From JANXZO01 sp964355115 (GTDB taxonomy: Bacteria > Bacteroidota > Bacteroidia > Bacteroidales > FEN-979), in the NCBI GenBank assembly GCA_964355115.1, contig CAYHCQ010000048.1, forward strand, positions 1 through 22,802: a DNA stretch of 22,802 nt, written 5' to 3'. A program made the position numbers and the translations under genes. Below, piece by piece: positions 13,481 to 21,653 of the stretch. The notes under the pieces are model-generated. The model was not told where the DNA came from and did not search any database. It saw only the letters and a list, made by a program, of their open reading frames with translations. Numbering within the stretch: position 1 is the stretch's first letter; each line of letters starts with the position of its first letter.

Positions 13481-14962
13481 TTATATCGGCATCCCAAATC
13501 CAAAGAAGAACCCATTGGTCCCAATAGAGGTGAAGGCATATTCAAACCTGATCACCAGGTCGTAATAGGTAACAAAGTCAATTCCCAGCCCCCAGCTTAA
13601 AAGGAACCTGTTGTTGTAGGGGTTATTTTCGGTGAAATTATTGACCACATAGCCGGCATCGGCAAAGGCATTCAGATAAAATGCGTACTGCAATGCCTTG
13701 AATTTATTCTTTTCCTGACCCTCCTTGACTTTTTTCAGAGAGGGTTTTACCAGTTCGTACTTTATATTGTTCCTGCAATAGTACATCTGGTCACCTTTCA
13801 GCGTGTAAAGATCGAAACCGCGGATAAAATCATTCCCGCTGGTCATGTTCATCTGGTAATAGTAGGGCGCATTCTCCCCCGATGAGTTTTCTGCCTTGAC
13901 CATTTCAGCTATATACCATTTACGGCCAATGGTCTGGTAAAAATGGAAATCTATTCCGTAATAAAACAGGTCAACATCTTTTGAAACCAGTCCCAGTCCT
14001 ATTTTATTGACGAAAACCCGCATCATGTTCCCTTTCAGCGGATAGGAATGGCTGTTGCGTGAATCGTAATAGTAATCAGCGTAGAGTGAGAGTGACACGT
14101 TGGTTTTCTTATTTCCTGCGAGGTAGTTGGTGTCGAGCTTTAACACAGAGTCGGAGACCTGGACATATTCGCCGGTCAGTTTCACCGTGCCATAATTATA
14201 AAGGCCCGGCCTCAGCGTGAGTTTTGCCCCTATCTTGGCCACCTGGGAGCTGTTGGGAGCATAGAGCATCTGCCTCTTGTTCTCTAAGGAAGCATATTCA
14301 ACATAGTACATATTCGTGTATCCTGCGGTCATCGTAAGGCCGACTTTTTTCCCTTTGCCAACCCAGGGGATCTTATAACCCACGGCAACGGCCCATGTTT
14401 TACCGGCCAGTGCAATGACCGAAGTCTGATGGCTGAGCCCGAACAGATTGTTATGGCTGAAAAACAGACCCATGCTAAGATATGACCAGTCAATATCGCG
14501 GATCCACTCGTTGAAATTCGGAGCATTGAGTTTGGGGACCGGGAAGAGCCACCAGTAGTGCCGTTCAGTTACGTCAATGAGGAGGGAGTATTCATTGTCG
14601 CTTATCCGTTTCAGGGAGAGGTTAACTGCCAGGAAAAGTTTGGTATTGATCAGGTTCTCACGACTGTAATTCATCCGCAACCGCAACTCGCTCGAATCGC
14701 CCGGGTAGAAATTCCGATCGTTGAAATTCACCTTATTCCCTTTCTGAAAAGTGGCCAGGCTGTCACCTATCATGAAATCCAGCTCCCTGATAATTATCGG
14801 AGGTTTGGTCAGCTTGTTACCCATAATTTCAACACACGTAATTCTCACATAAGCAGCATCAAGCGTATCGGGAACACGTATTGACCCATTCTGATTCTGC
14901 GAAAACACCGTGAAAGGTAAACAAATGGCTAAAACAACGATTACCGAAGTCAGAATTTTCAT
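13481..14962 (-). CDS. Outer-membrane Omp85-type barrel with single POTRA-like domain
   Basis: This 493-residue protein has a signal peptide ending near TVFSQ, then one POTRA-like domain at about 38-120. That domain has VRITCVEIMGNKLTKPPIII then RELDFMIGDSL, a helix around SRENLINTKLF and the strand EYSLLIDVTER. A barrel of alternating strands follows, containing DYYYDSRNSHSYPLKGNMMR, typical of D15/surface-antigen barrels, and the loop SGNDFIRGFD in the lid-lock position. It ends GFFFGFGMPI rather than with the usual terminal F. Omp85 proteins insert or translocate proteins or lipids across the outer membrane. One POTRA suggests a two-partner or TamA-like accessory role rather than essential BamA. 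It follows the sulfotransferase by 27 bp and is probably co-transcribed with it. Confidence 0.8.
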   Translation of the reverse strand: MKILTSVIVVLAICLPFTVFSQNQNGSIRVPDTLDAAYVRITCVEIMGNKLTKPPIIIRELDFMIGDSLATFQKGNKVNFNDRNFYPGDSSELRLRMNYSRENLINTKLFLAVNLSLKRISDNEYSLLIDVTERHYWWLFPVPKLNAPNFNEWIRDIDWSYLSMGLFFSHNNLFGLSHQTSVIALAGKTWAVAVGYKIPWVGKGKKVGLTMTAGYTNMYYVEYASLENKRQMLYAPNSSQVAKIGAKLTLRPGLYNYGTVKLTGEYVQVSDSVLKLDTNYLAGNKKTNVSLSLYADYYYDSRNSHSYPLKGNMMRVFVNKIGLGLVSKDVDLFYYGIDFHFYQTIGRKWYIAEMVKAENSSGENAPYYYQMNMTSGNDFIRGFDLYTLKGDQMYYCRNNIKYELVKPSLKKVKEGQEKNKFKALQYAFYLNAFADAGYVVNNFTENNPYNNRFLLSWGLGIDFVTYYDLVIRFEYAFTSIGTNGFFFGFGMPI

Positions 14963-14989
14963 TATTTTTTTGTGCTAAAATAGTACATT

Positions 14990-16171
14990 TTAGTTGGTTG
15001 ATGACACTGCCACCTGTTCAAAATGATAATCATCGAAAGACCCGATTTTGGACAAAACTCCCGGAGTAAATCCATTGTATCCTAATTTATCCATGATTCC
15101 GGATGCATACTGATCAACAAGGCGGATTGTCTCCTCTCCCGGCGGATTTTGCGTATGCAAGGGGCGCGGATATTCAACAAGGTATTTGTCAACGCGGGAT
15201 GAAACACGGCTATAGTCACCTAAATTGAATTTCCGGTAGATTTCTTTCATGTGGAATGGGATATCTCCGGTAAAATCATCCATTTTTACTTCGATGAGAT
15301 CGGAGGATGGGATGTTTTCACGATCCCGGAAGTAGGCATTCATGACAGTTTTATAAAGCCTGACTACCTTTTCGCGTGAAAAATCTGCCGGAACATCCTG
15401 AAGCTGAATTCCGGGAAATATTGACAGTATGAAATGGTACAGTGACTCGACAACCTTGTAGGGATGCCGGTGAATAAAGATGAATTTTGCCCCGGGATAC
15501 ATCTCTCTCAGCAGACCTGTGCGTGTAAGGTGGCATGGGTTCTTCCCGATATAACGGGTACCGCCGGTATTAAAAACAGCTTTCGCGATCATACCACGAT
15601 AGGAATCTTGCCATTGGGCTACTTTATCAGGTGAAAGATTGCCGGTAAATAATTCCTTATCAATTATCGAGTCGAATTCAGCTGGAAAAAGGAAAAATTT
15701 GTAGATGGTCGAAGGCTGGATATTCATCATGCCAAAATCTTCCTCCTGCGGAAAATCCATATCCATGCAGACGTTGTCGTAGGGACGCCGGGCAGGGAGA
15801 AAGCGGTTTGTAAAAGGTTTCAGCCACCACGACTGGGTAAGCACCAGGTTCGGAAAAACGGTTTGAAATGTTGTCGTGTAGGCGGCTTCAGGATCCCGGC
15901 ACAGCAGGTTGTGCAACAGGGTGGTTCCGCTGCGCCAGAATCCTATGATAAATACCGGCGGGGTCTTTAATTCGTGTTCACGGATGCGCTTCTGCCAAAG
16001 TAATCTTTCTGTCAGGGTGAAAGGTTCCATGATTGTTGCAGCCATCCGGGTAAGCATAAACTTACTGCGGTAGGCAGGTTCAATCGCATGCAGTCCGGAT
16101 ATTGCTGCGATGTTTTTTAGAGAACTGCCGGCGAGTGTGGTAACTGGAAATCTGAAGCTGGTTCGTCGCAT
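14990..16171 (-). CDS. PAPS-dependent sulfotransferase family protein
   Basis: This 393-residue protein lacks a signal peptide and is probably cytoplasmic. It carries the 5'-phosphosulfate-binding loop GFWRSGTT (77-84) and the 3'-phosphate-binding segment FIFIHRHPYKVVES (Arg235 and Ser243). Both are hallmarks of the large sulfotransferase family, which moves sulfate from PAPS to a hydroxyl or amine. Its closest type appears to be the bacterial Sulfotransfer_3 group, whose acceptors are mostly uncharacterised. The start lies 8 bp after the sulfatase stop, so translation is likely coupled to a protein that removes sulfate. The acceptor could be a lipid, glycan or small molecule; the downstream barrel genes suggest an envelope product, which is inference. 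Confidence 0.87.
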   Translation of the reverse strand: MRRTSFRFPVTTLAGSSLKNIAAISGLHAIEPAYRSKFMLTRMAATIMEPFTLTERLLWQKRIREHELKTPPVFIIGFWRSGTTLLHNLLCRDPEAAYTTTFQTVFPNLVLTQSWWLKPFTNRFLPARRPYDNVCMDMDFPQEEDFGMMNIQPSTIYKFFLFPAEFDSIIDKELFTGNLSPDKVAQWQDSYRGMIAKAVFNTGGTRYIGKNPCHLTRTGLLREMYPGAKFIFIHRHPYKVVESLYHFILSIFPGIQLQDVPADFSREKVVRLYKTVMNAYFRDRENIPSSDLIEVKMDDFTGDIPFHMKEIYRKFNLGDYSRVSSRVDKYLVEYPRPLHTQNPPGEETIRLVDQYASGIMDKLGYNGFTPGVLSKIGSFDDYHFEQVAVSSTN

Positions 16172-16179
16172 AATGGACT

Positions 16180-18540
16180 CTACTTATTACGGGCAATGGT
16201 CACATAGCCGATTTTTCCGTTGAATTTTGCCGACTTGCCATAATCCGCAACCCATGTACCATCATCAACACCAATATCAGCCAGGTCATCAACCGAAAAA
16301 ATGCCGGGTTGAGTCTTTTCGATTCTCTTTTCTGCAACCTTTTTACCATTAACCGTTATCGTACCAATACCTCCTTTACCTAATCCACCTCCATCATATT
16401 TAAAGTCATACACCAACAAATAATTTCCCTGTTTTAGTGCCGTGGGAGCTATGATCTGCGTTGATTCCATCCCGAGGTAATTGTAAGTAAATGCTGGTTT
16501 TCCGTTTTTCAGATAGAAAGAGAGGCCGCCAAACCGCCCACCCTGGCATACAATTACACCGTTACCACCAGCATCCACCGTCACTTCTGCGGTAATTACA
16601 TAAGAAGTGCTTCTCAGGTCAATGAAAACATCAACACCCATCCCTTTCATACCCTCTCCATAAGTTACCGTGTTTCTGTTGCCCATAACGGTTGGCCTGC
16701 CCATCAACTCGGCATTGGTTCTTTCGAGCAGCCGGTCATCAATAGGCAAAACGTGATATTTCTCAGCCTCTTTCATAAACAATCCCTGCATCTCTTTCAA
16801 TTTTTCCGGGTTTTGTGCGGCCAGATCATTGGCCAGGCTGAAATCTTCCATGGTGTTGTATAGTTCCCATTTATCTTCCTGCAGGGTGTTGGCAGGCTTT
16901 AATTTCCATGCCGGCCTGTGAATTGTACGGGCAAACCAGCCATCCTGGTATACGCCCCTGTTGCCAAGCATTTCAAAGTATTGCACTTTATGTTGCTCTG
17001 CTGCAGCGGCATCCTGAAATGAATACACCAGGCTGGTTCCCTCAATCGGATCTTGCTCGATGCCATTAACCATTTTGGGCGCGGGTATCCTTGTTGCTTC
17101 ATAAACTGTTGGAGCAATATCAATGACATGTCCGAACTGCGAGCGCAATTCCCCTTTGGCTTTGAATCCTTTGGGCCACTGAAGGATCATTCCGTTGCGC
17201 GTGCCGCCAAAATCAGAAGCTACCTGCTTGGTATAGGAAAAAGGGGCATCCATGGCCACAGCCCAACCAGCGGAAAAATGCGGGTAAGTGCTGGGCCCAC
17301 CCCACTCGTCATAATGCTTTAACATATCCGGAACGGTTTCGGGGACCCCACTGAAGTAAGTCATTTCACTGTACATCCCGTTCATTTGCCCTTCGGCGCT
17401 TGCTCCGTTGTCACCCGCAATAAAAATTATCATCGTGTTATCCGAAATGCCTAGTCCTTCAAGCGTGGAAATTAGCCTTCCAACCTCGTAATCAGTCTGT
17501 TCGGCAAATCCTGCATATACTTCCATCTGGCGGGCAAAGAGTTTCTTTTCATCGGCCGAGAGTTTTTCCCAGTCTTTGATATCGGTGGGTTTTGGTGCGA
17601 GTTTGGTTCCCGGAGGTACGATACCCAGTTTGATCTGTCGTTCTAAAGTCAGCTCCCGCATTTTATCCCAACCCTGGTCAAATTTCCCTTTGTATTTTTC
17701 AATGTATGCCTTTGGCACGTGATGCGGCGCATGGGTAGCACCCGGTGCGTAATACATAAAGAATGGTTTATCCGGTGATAAAGCCTGCTGGAATCTCACC
17801 CAGGAAATAGCCTGGTTGGTCATGTCAGTGGTAAAGTGATAATTGGGATCTTCGGGAGTTTCTACCAGTGTGACTCCGTCATAGATTAATGGGGCCCACT
17901 GATTGGTTTCACCCCCGATAAAACCATAGAATTTTTCAAAGCCCGAACGGGTTGGCCAGCGGTCCTGTGGCCCTGAATTCGATATCTCCCAGGGAGGAGT
18001 TTCATGATACTTCCCGAATGCTGCGGTGTTGTAGCCATTCTGACGCAACACTTCTGCCATTGGCGTAATTGTCTGGGGTCTTATCCCTGTGTTTCCCGGA
18101 AAGGTTGTGGCAGCTTCCGTTATGCATCCCATGTTGTTGCTGTGATGGTTATACCCCGTAAGTAAAGCCACCCGGGTGGGAGAGCAAACTGCCGTGGTAT
18201 GAAAGCGGTTGTACCTTAAACCGTTATCAGCAAGTTTGTCCATGGTGGGTGTGGTAACAGGGCCTCCAAATGCTTCAGACACCCCAAAACCCATGTCGTC
18301 AATCAATATTACCACTACATTGGGTGCCCCTTTGGGTGCTGTAACATGAAAGCGTGCCGGCGGTGTTGCGTTGCGCGCATCAAGTTCGGTGTAGGTTTGC
18401 CGCTTTGGCTCTTTGATAGGGAGAACAGTACGGTCAAGCTGATCACCCGGGTTGGCTGATGCGACATTTTCCTTTGCTGGCTGATCGTTGCAGCCCGAAA
18501 GGAGCAGACTGAAAAACAAAGGGACAATGAATTTTTTCAT
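16180..18540 (-). CDS. Type I sulfatase (arylsulfatase-like), lipoprotein
   Basis: This is a 786-residue intact enzyme. The ATG at 18540 is chosen because it gives a lipoprotein signal (MKKFIVPLFFSLLLSGC, Cys17); the open frame to 18633 runs into the SulP gene. The alkaline-phosphatase fold starts with PNVVVILIDDMG (metal ligands 81-82). The catalytic CSPTR (Cys119, matured to formylglycine) is followed by THAPHH around 269 and the DNG at 376-378. A long C-terminal beta-rich domain resembles that of mycobacterial and proteobacterial arylsulfatases of about 780 residues. It would hydrolyse sulfate esters outside the cytoplasmic membrane. No maturase (FGE or anSME) is in the window. It lies between a sulfate permease gene (31 bp upstream) and a sulfotransferase (8 bp downstream), and is a paralogue of the broken sulfatase at 1185-3607. 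Confidence 0.93.
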   Translation of the reverse strand: MKKFIVPLFFSLLLSGCNDQPAKENVASANPGDQLDRTVLPIKEPKRQTYTELDARNATPPARFHVTAPKGAPNVVVILIDDMGFGVSEAFGGPVTTPTMDKLADNGLRYNRFHTTAVCSPTRVALLTGYNHHSNNMGCITEAATTFPGNTGIRPQTITPMAEVLRQNGYNTAAFGKYHETPPWEISNSGPQDRWPTRSGFEKFYGFIGGETNQWAPLIYDGVTLVETPEDPNYHFTTDMTNQAISWVRFQQALSPDKPFFMYYAPGATHAPHHVPKAYIEKYKGKFDQGWDKMRELTLERQIKLGIVPPGTKLAPKPTDIKDWEKLSADEKKLFARQMEVYAGFAEQTDYEVGRLISTLEGLGISDNTMIIFIAGDNGASAEGQMNGMYSEMTYFSGVPETVPDMLKHYDEWGGPSTYPHFSAGWAVAMDAPFSYTKQVASDFGGTRNGMILQWPKGFKAKGELRSQFGHVIDIAPTVYEATRIPAPKMVNGIEQDPIEGTSLVYSFQDAAAAEQHKVQYFEMLGNRGVYQDGWFARTIHRPAWKLKPANTLQEDKWELYNTMEDFSLANDLAAQNPEKLKEMQGLFMKEAEKYHVLPIDDRLLERTNAELMGRPTVMGNRNTVTYGEGMKGMGVDVFIDLRSTSYVITAEVTVDAGGNGVIVCQGGRFGGLSFYLKNGKPAFTYNYLGMESTQIIAPTALKQGNYLLVYDFKYDGGGLGKGGIGTITVNGKKVAEKRIEKTQPGIFSVDDLADIGVDDGTWVADYGKSAKFNGKIGYVTIARNK

Positions 18541-18571
18541 GGGTCGGAATTTGTTGGTTATGGTTGCAATA

Positions 18572-20344
18572 TTAAAGAATATTTTCCCTGGTTTTAAGTG
18601 CCAGATCAGGATAAATACTGAAAACAGCATCATAGTGGGTGAAATGGATCCTCTCTTGAAGTTCCTGATAGAATTGTGTTTTTTTCAGGCCATCCATTAC
18701 CGGACCCTTTACTTCGGACATGTGAAATGCAATCCCTCCGACTTTTAGTCTTTGGTTAATAGATTTTAGGCTTTCCAGCCCTGAAGCATCGATTGAATTA
18801 ACTGCCGAGCAGTTGAGTATAAAATGTTGTATTCCCTGATTTGAGGACACGATCTCATTAACCTTTGCTTCCAGGAACCTGGCATTTGGAAAATATAAAC
18901 TTTCGTCGAGACGCATCGAGATAACCCTGGAATCAGTTACCACTTCATGGCGCTCAATATTTCGGAACTGCTCGGTTCCGGAAATCTGGCCAACTATTGC
19001 TACATGTGGCCTGGAGGTACGATAAAGGTACATCATGATGGAAATTCCAATTCCTGCAATAAGTCCGGCAATAACTCCCAAAGTTAATGTAAGAACAATT
19101 GTCATGGCCATGGCTATGCCATCGGTGTGTGAATAGGAGTAGGTTAATTTAACCACTTTAAAGTTAACCATGGAAAGAACTGCTACAAATATGGTTGCCC
19201 CAAGGGTTGCGCTGGGAAGGAAATACAACAGCGGAGTAAGAAAAAGTGCAACGAGTGCAATCCCGATAGCGGTGAAAGCTCCGGCAGCAGGGGTTTCTGC
19301 TCCGGCTTCGAAGTTGACAATTGACCGGGAAAATCCACCTGCCACAGGGAATCCGCCTGACAATGAAGCCCCGATGTTTGCAGCTCCCAACGCTACCAGC
19401 TCCTGGTTGGGATCAACATGCTGCCTTTTTTTAGCAGCGAGCGTTTGAGCTACGGAGATGGAAGCGACGTATCCAATAATTGCAATCAGCAGTGCGGGAG
19501 TTATCAACTGGCTCCAAAGCGAAAGATCAAAGGGTGGCAATGCAAGGCCGGGAAGCCCCGATGGAACAGCACCCACTATTTTCACCCCATGCTTTTCGAG
19601 TTCCAACCCTGACACAATTAAGATTGTAATGACGATGGCAATCACCGGCCCCATTTTGGCAAGTATATCGGCCAACCCTTTTTTCATCCCTGCCCGGGTG
19701 AGAAGGTTTGCAAGGTTTTTGCGCACCAGGAGTAAAAAAATGACGACCGGAATTCCGATAGCTGCTGTGTAAATGTTGATCTGGCCGAAATTCTTAACCA
19801 ATGAAATTATTTGGGAAAGAAATGTTCCGCCGGCAGAAGAGATTCCCAGTACCGGTGTCAACTGGCCTGTGGCAATCTGGATGCCAACGGCAGTGCCTAA
19901 TCCTGACATGACCGGAAAGCTCATGAAATTTGAGAGAAATCCAAGTTTTAAAAATCCAAGGACAATGAGGATCAAGCCGGTGAGAAAAGCGAGTGCCATG
20001 GCAGCCCCTGCGTATTCAGGGGTTCCCTGGGCAGCTATCGGCGCTACGGCAGCCAAAGTCATAAGACTTGTAACTGCCACAGGTCCTACCGAAAGCGAAC
20101 GTGAAGTTCCGAAAATGGCATACAACAAAAGGGGAGCCATAGAGGCGTACAGGCCAACCTCCGGAGGTAGTCCGGCTAGCTGGGCATAGGCCAGCGATTG
20201 CGGGATCAGCATAATGGAAACAATGAGCGAAACAACGATATCGTTGGTGAAGGTCTGCCCGGTGTACTTAGCCCCCCATTCCAGGATCGGAAAATATGAC
20301 CGGAGTATTTTAGAAGTCTTGCTGATGAAAGTCGTGCCATCCAT
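18572..20344 (-). CDS. SulP-family sulfate/anion permease with STAS domain
   Basis: This 590-residue inner-membrane transporter shows the SulP signature near its start: SIMLIPQSLAYAQLAGLPPEVGLYAS followed by SVGPVAVTSLM. About a dozen hydrophobic helices follow, including GFPVAGGFSRSIVNFEAGAE TPAAG, a conserved anion-site region. The cytoplasmic C-terminus (about 455-565) is a STAS domain (VISMRLDESLYFPNARFLE, FILNCSAVNSIDASGLESL) of the anti-sigma antagonist type. SulP proteins carry sulfate, bicarbonate or other oxyanions, usually coupled to Na+ or H+. The adjacent sulfatase and sulfotransferase make sulfate the likeliest substrate. ATG 20344 fits the family's start; the 58-bp gap before it shows no convincing promoter. 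Confidence 0.93.
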   Translation of the reverse strand: MDGTTFISKTSKILRSYFPILEWGAKYTGQTFTNDIVVSLIVSIMLIPQSLAYAQLAGLPPEVGLYASMAPLLLYAIFGTSRSLSVGPVAVTSLMTLAAVAPIAAQGTPEYAGAAMALAFLTGLILIVLGFLKLGFLSNFMSFPVMSGLGTAVGIQIATGQLTPVLGISSAGGTFLSQIISLVKNFGQINIYTAAIGIPVVIFLLLVRKNLANLLTRAGMKKGLADILAKMGPVIAIVITILIVSGLELEKHGVKIVGAVPSGLPGLALPPFDLSLWSQLITPALLIAIIGYVASISVAQTLAAKKRQHVDPNQELVALGAANIGASLSGGFPVAGGFSRSIVNFEAGAETPAAGAFTAIGIALVALFLTPLLYFLPSATLGATIFVAVLSMVNFKVVKLTYSYSHTDGIAMAMTIVLTLTLGVIAGLIAGIGISIMMYLYRTSRPHVAIVGQISGTEQFRNIERHEVVTDSRVISMRLDESLYFPNARFLEAKVNEIVSSNQGIQHFILNCSAVNSIDASGLESLKSINQRLKVGGIAFHMSEVKGPVMDGLKKTQFYQELQERIHFTHYDAVFSIYPDLALKTRENIL

Positions 20345-20402
20345 ATTATGCTGGGATTGAAAAAAAATAAATTCCGTTCACCTCACTGATTCCCGGGCAA
20401 TA

Positions 20403-20918
20403 TCAAACCTGTTTCCTGAAAAACATGCCGCGAAATTTTTCGCTGCCAATTACCCTGGAAACCTCCTTCATTGCAAAAAAAGGTATGAAAGAAACACAAA
20501 TCACGATTGCCCCACCCAGCCATACAAGATCAATGTGGAGTCTGAGTGTATCAAAAGCTCCAGCCAGATCCGGTGTTTGAATAAATGCTTTGATATAAAC
20601 CTCGACTATATCGATAACCATGACCCAAAGTGTAAATAAAACCGCCTTGTACATGGTTGGAATGATCAGGGGCTTGTGCTCGTATTTCCTGCTGATGCGC
20701 AAAAAGGTCCCTATCATGACAACTTTTGCAACAACCAGCGCTTTGAGAACGCCCGCAAAATAATCTTCCATGACAATTCCGTGCTCTGCCAGCAACAATC
20801 TGCGGTATAAAACCACAGCACTGAAAAAAAGCGCCATGTAGGCAACATTGATCCAGTATTCGGTAAACTCGTGCTTGAACTTCTGTTTCCAGCTTTTTTT
20901 CACTCCTACAGTTATCAT
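20403..20918 (-). CDS. Four-helix integral membrane protein of unknown function
   Basis: This 171-residue protein, from ATG 20918, has a basic N-terminus (VKKSWKQKFKHEF) and four hydrophobic segments: WINVAYMALFFSAVVLY; about DYFAGVLKALVVAKVVMIG; MYKAVLFTLWVMVIDIVEV; LVWLGGAIVICVSFIPFFA. It ends in a basic tail. The longer frame to 20975 overlaps the preceding gene by 38 bases, whereas the ATG at 20918 leaves a 19-base gap, so it is preferred. I do not recognise the family from motifs. Its position between an exported protein and a sulfate permease suggests a membrane accessory role, which is only contextual. Confidence 0.75.
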   Translation of the reverse strand: MITVGVKKSWKQKFKHEFTEYWINVAYMALFFSAVVLYRRLLLAEHGIVMEDYFAGVLKALVVAKVVMIGTFLRISRKYEHKPLIIPTMYKAVLFTLWVMVIDIVEVYIKAFIQTPDLAGAFDTLRLHIDLVWLGGAIVICVSFIPFFAMKEVSRVIGSEKFRGMFFRKQV

Positions 20919-20937
20919 TGTGTTAACTCCTGCCTGA

Positions 20938-21633
20938 TTACTGCCCTGCTCCCTTTTTAAACCCACTTTGTTCAATTACAATTTTCAGGTCGTGAGCATC
21001 TGCAACGAGTGAAGTTGCCACAGGATATTGAGTTCCGTCAGGAAGGTCTTTATAGGTCACATCGAATATCACTTTATCCTCAGGTTTGTCAATATAAGTA
21101 CTGACATTCAACGCCATGAGTTTTTGAGTCGACTTATCAACCGAGATGGCCAGTACATCACCCTGCTGGAGATAATCAGGAAAACTCAGTTTGAATTTTT
21201 TATTGGGTTCGAGTATCTGAATACTTACCTTGCCATCTCCATAAATCTTCTGTATTTTTTCAGGTACAGGAGGCAGATAGGCCTTGACCTTTTCTACAGC
21301 CTTATCAATGTATTCTGTCAGCTCTTCTTTCTTGTTTTCAATAATTTTACCCCTTAACCCGCCTTTCTTTTTTGGCTGGTCGCTACCCCCGGTTGCCACT
21401 TTGGTGAGCTGGCCATCGACACTGTAGTAACACTGATTTTGCTTGGTCGTTTTCAGTTCACCTTTAATATAAACCTTAGTGGTTTCAATCCATGCATACT
21501 GCTTAACCTTCTGTTTACTTTGAACAAGATTGGTTTTGATCATGGCTACGGTTTCCTTCATGTCTGCCTGAGCAAAACTAATGGCGGACCAGGCAAACAA
21601 CATCAAAGCGAGTAACAAATTTGTTTTTTTCAT
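20938..21633 (-). CDS. Exported protein of unknown function
   Basis: This 231-residue protein starts at ATG 21633, chosen because it gives a standard signal peptide (MKKTNLLLALMLFAWSAISFAQ); the frame further upstream reads into the flavoprotein gene. The mature protein has an initial helix (KETVAMIKTNLVQSKQKVKQ), then strands YAWIETTKVYIKGELKTTKQ. A highly basic loop (QPKKKGGLRGKII) and a charged helix (KKEELTEYIDKAVEKVKAYL) follow, and the C-terminal half is beta-rich (FKLSFPDYLQQGDVLAISVD, KVIFDVTYKDLPDGTQYP). The layout vaguely recalls LolA-like or other lipid-handling periplasmic folds, but no diagnostic motif supports this. It is 20 bp downstream of the flavoprotein-rhodanese gene and 19 bp upstream of the membrane protein gene. 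Confidence 0.75.
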   Translation of the reverse strand: MKKTNLLLALMLFAWSAISFAQADMKETVAMIKTNLVQSKQKVKQYAWIETTKVYIKGELKTTKQNQCYYSVDGQLTKVATGGSDQPKKKGGLRGKIIENKKEELTEYIDKAVEKVKAYLPPVPEKIQKIYGDGKVSIQILEPNKKFKLSFPDYLQQGDVLAISVDKSTQKLMALNVSTYIDKPEDKVIFDVTYKDLPDGTQYPVATSLVADAHDLKIVIEQSGFKKGAGQ

Positions 21634-21653
21634 GAGGTTTGTTTTTAATATAG

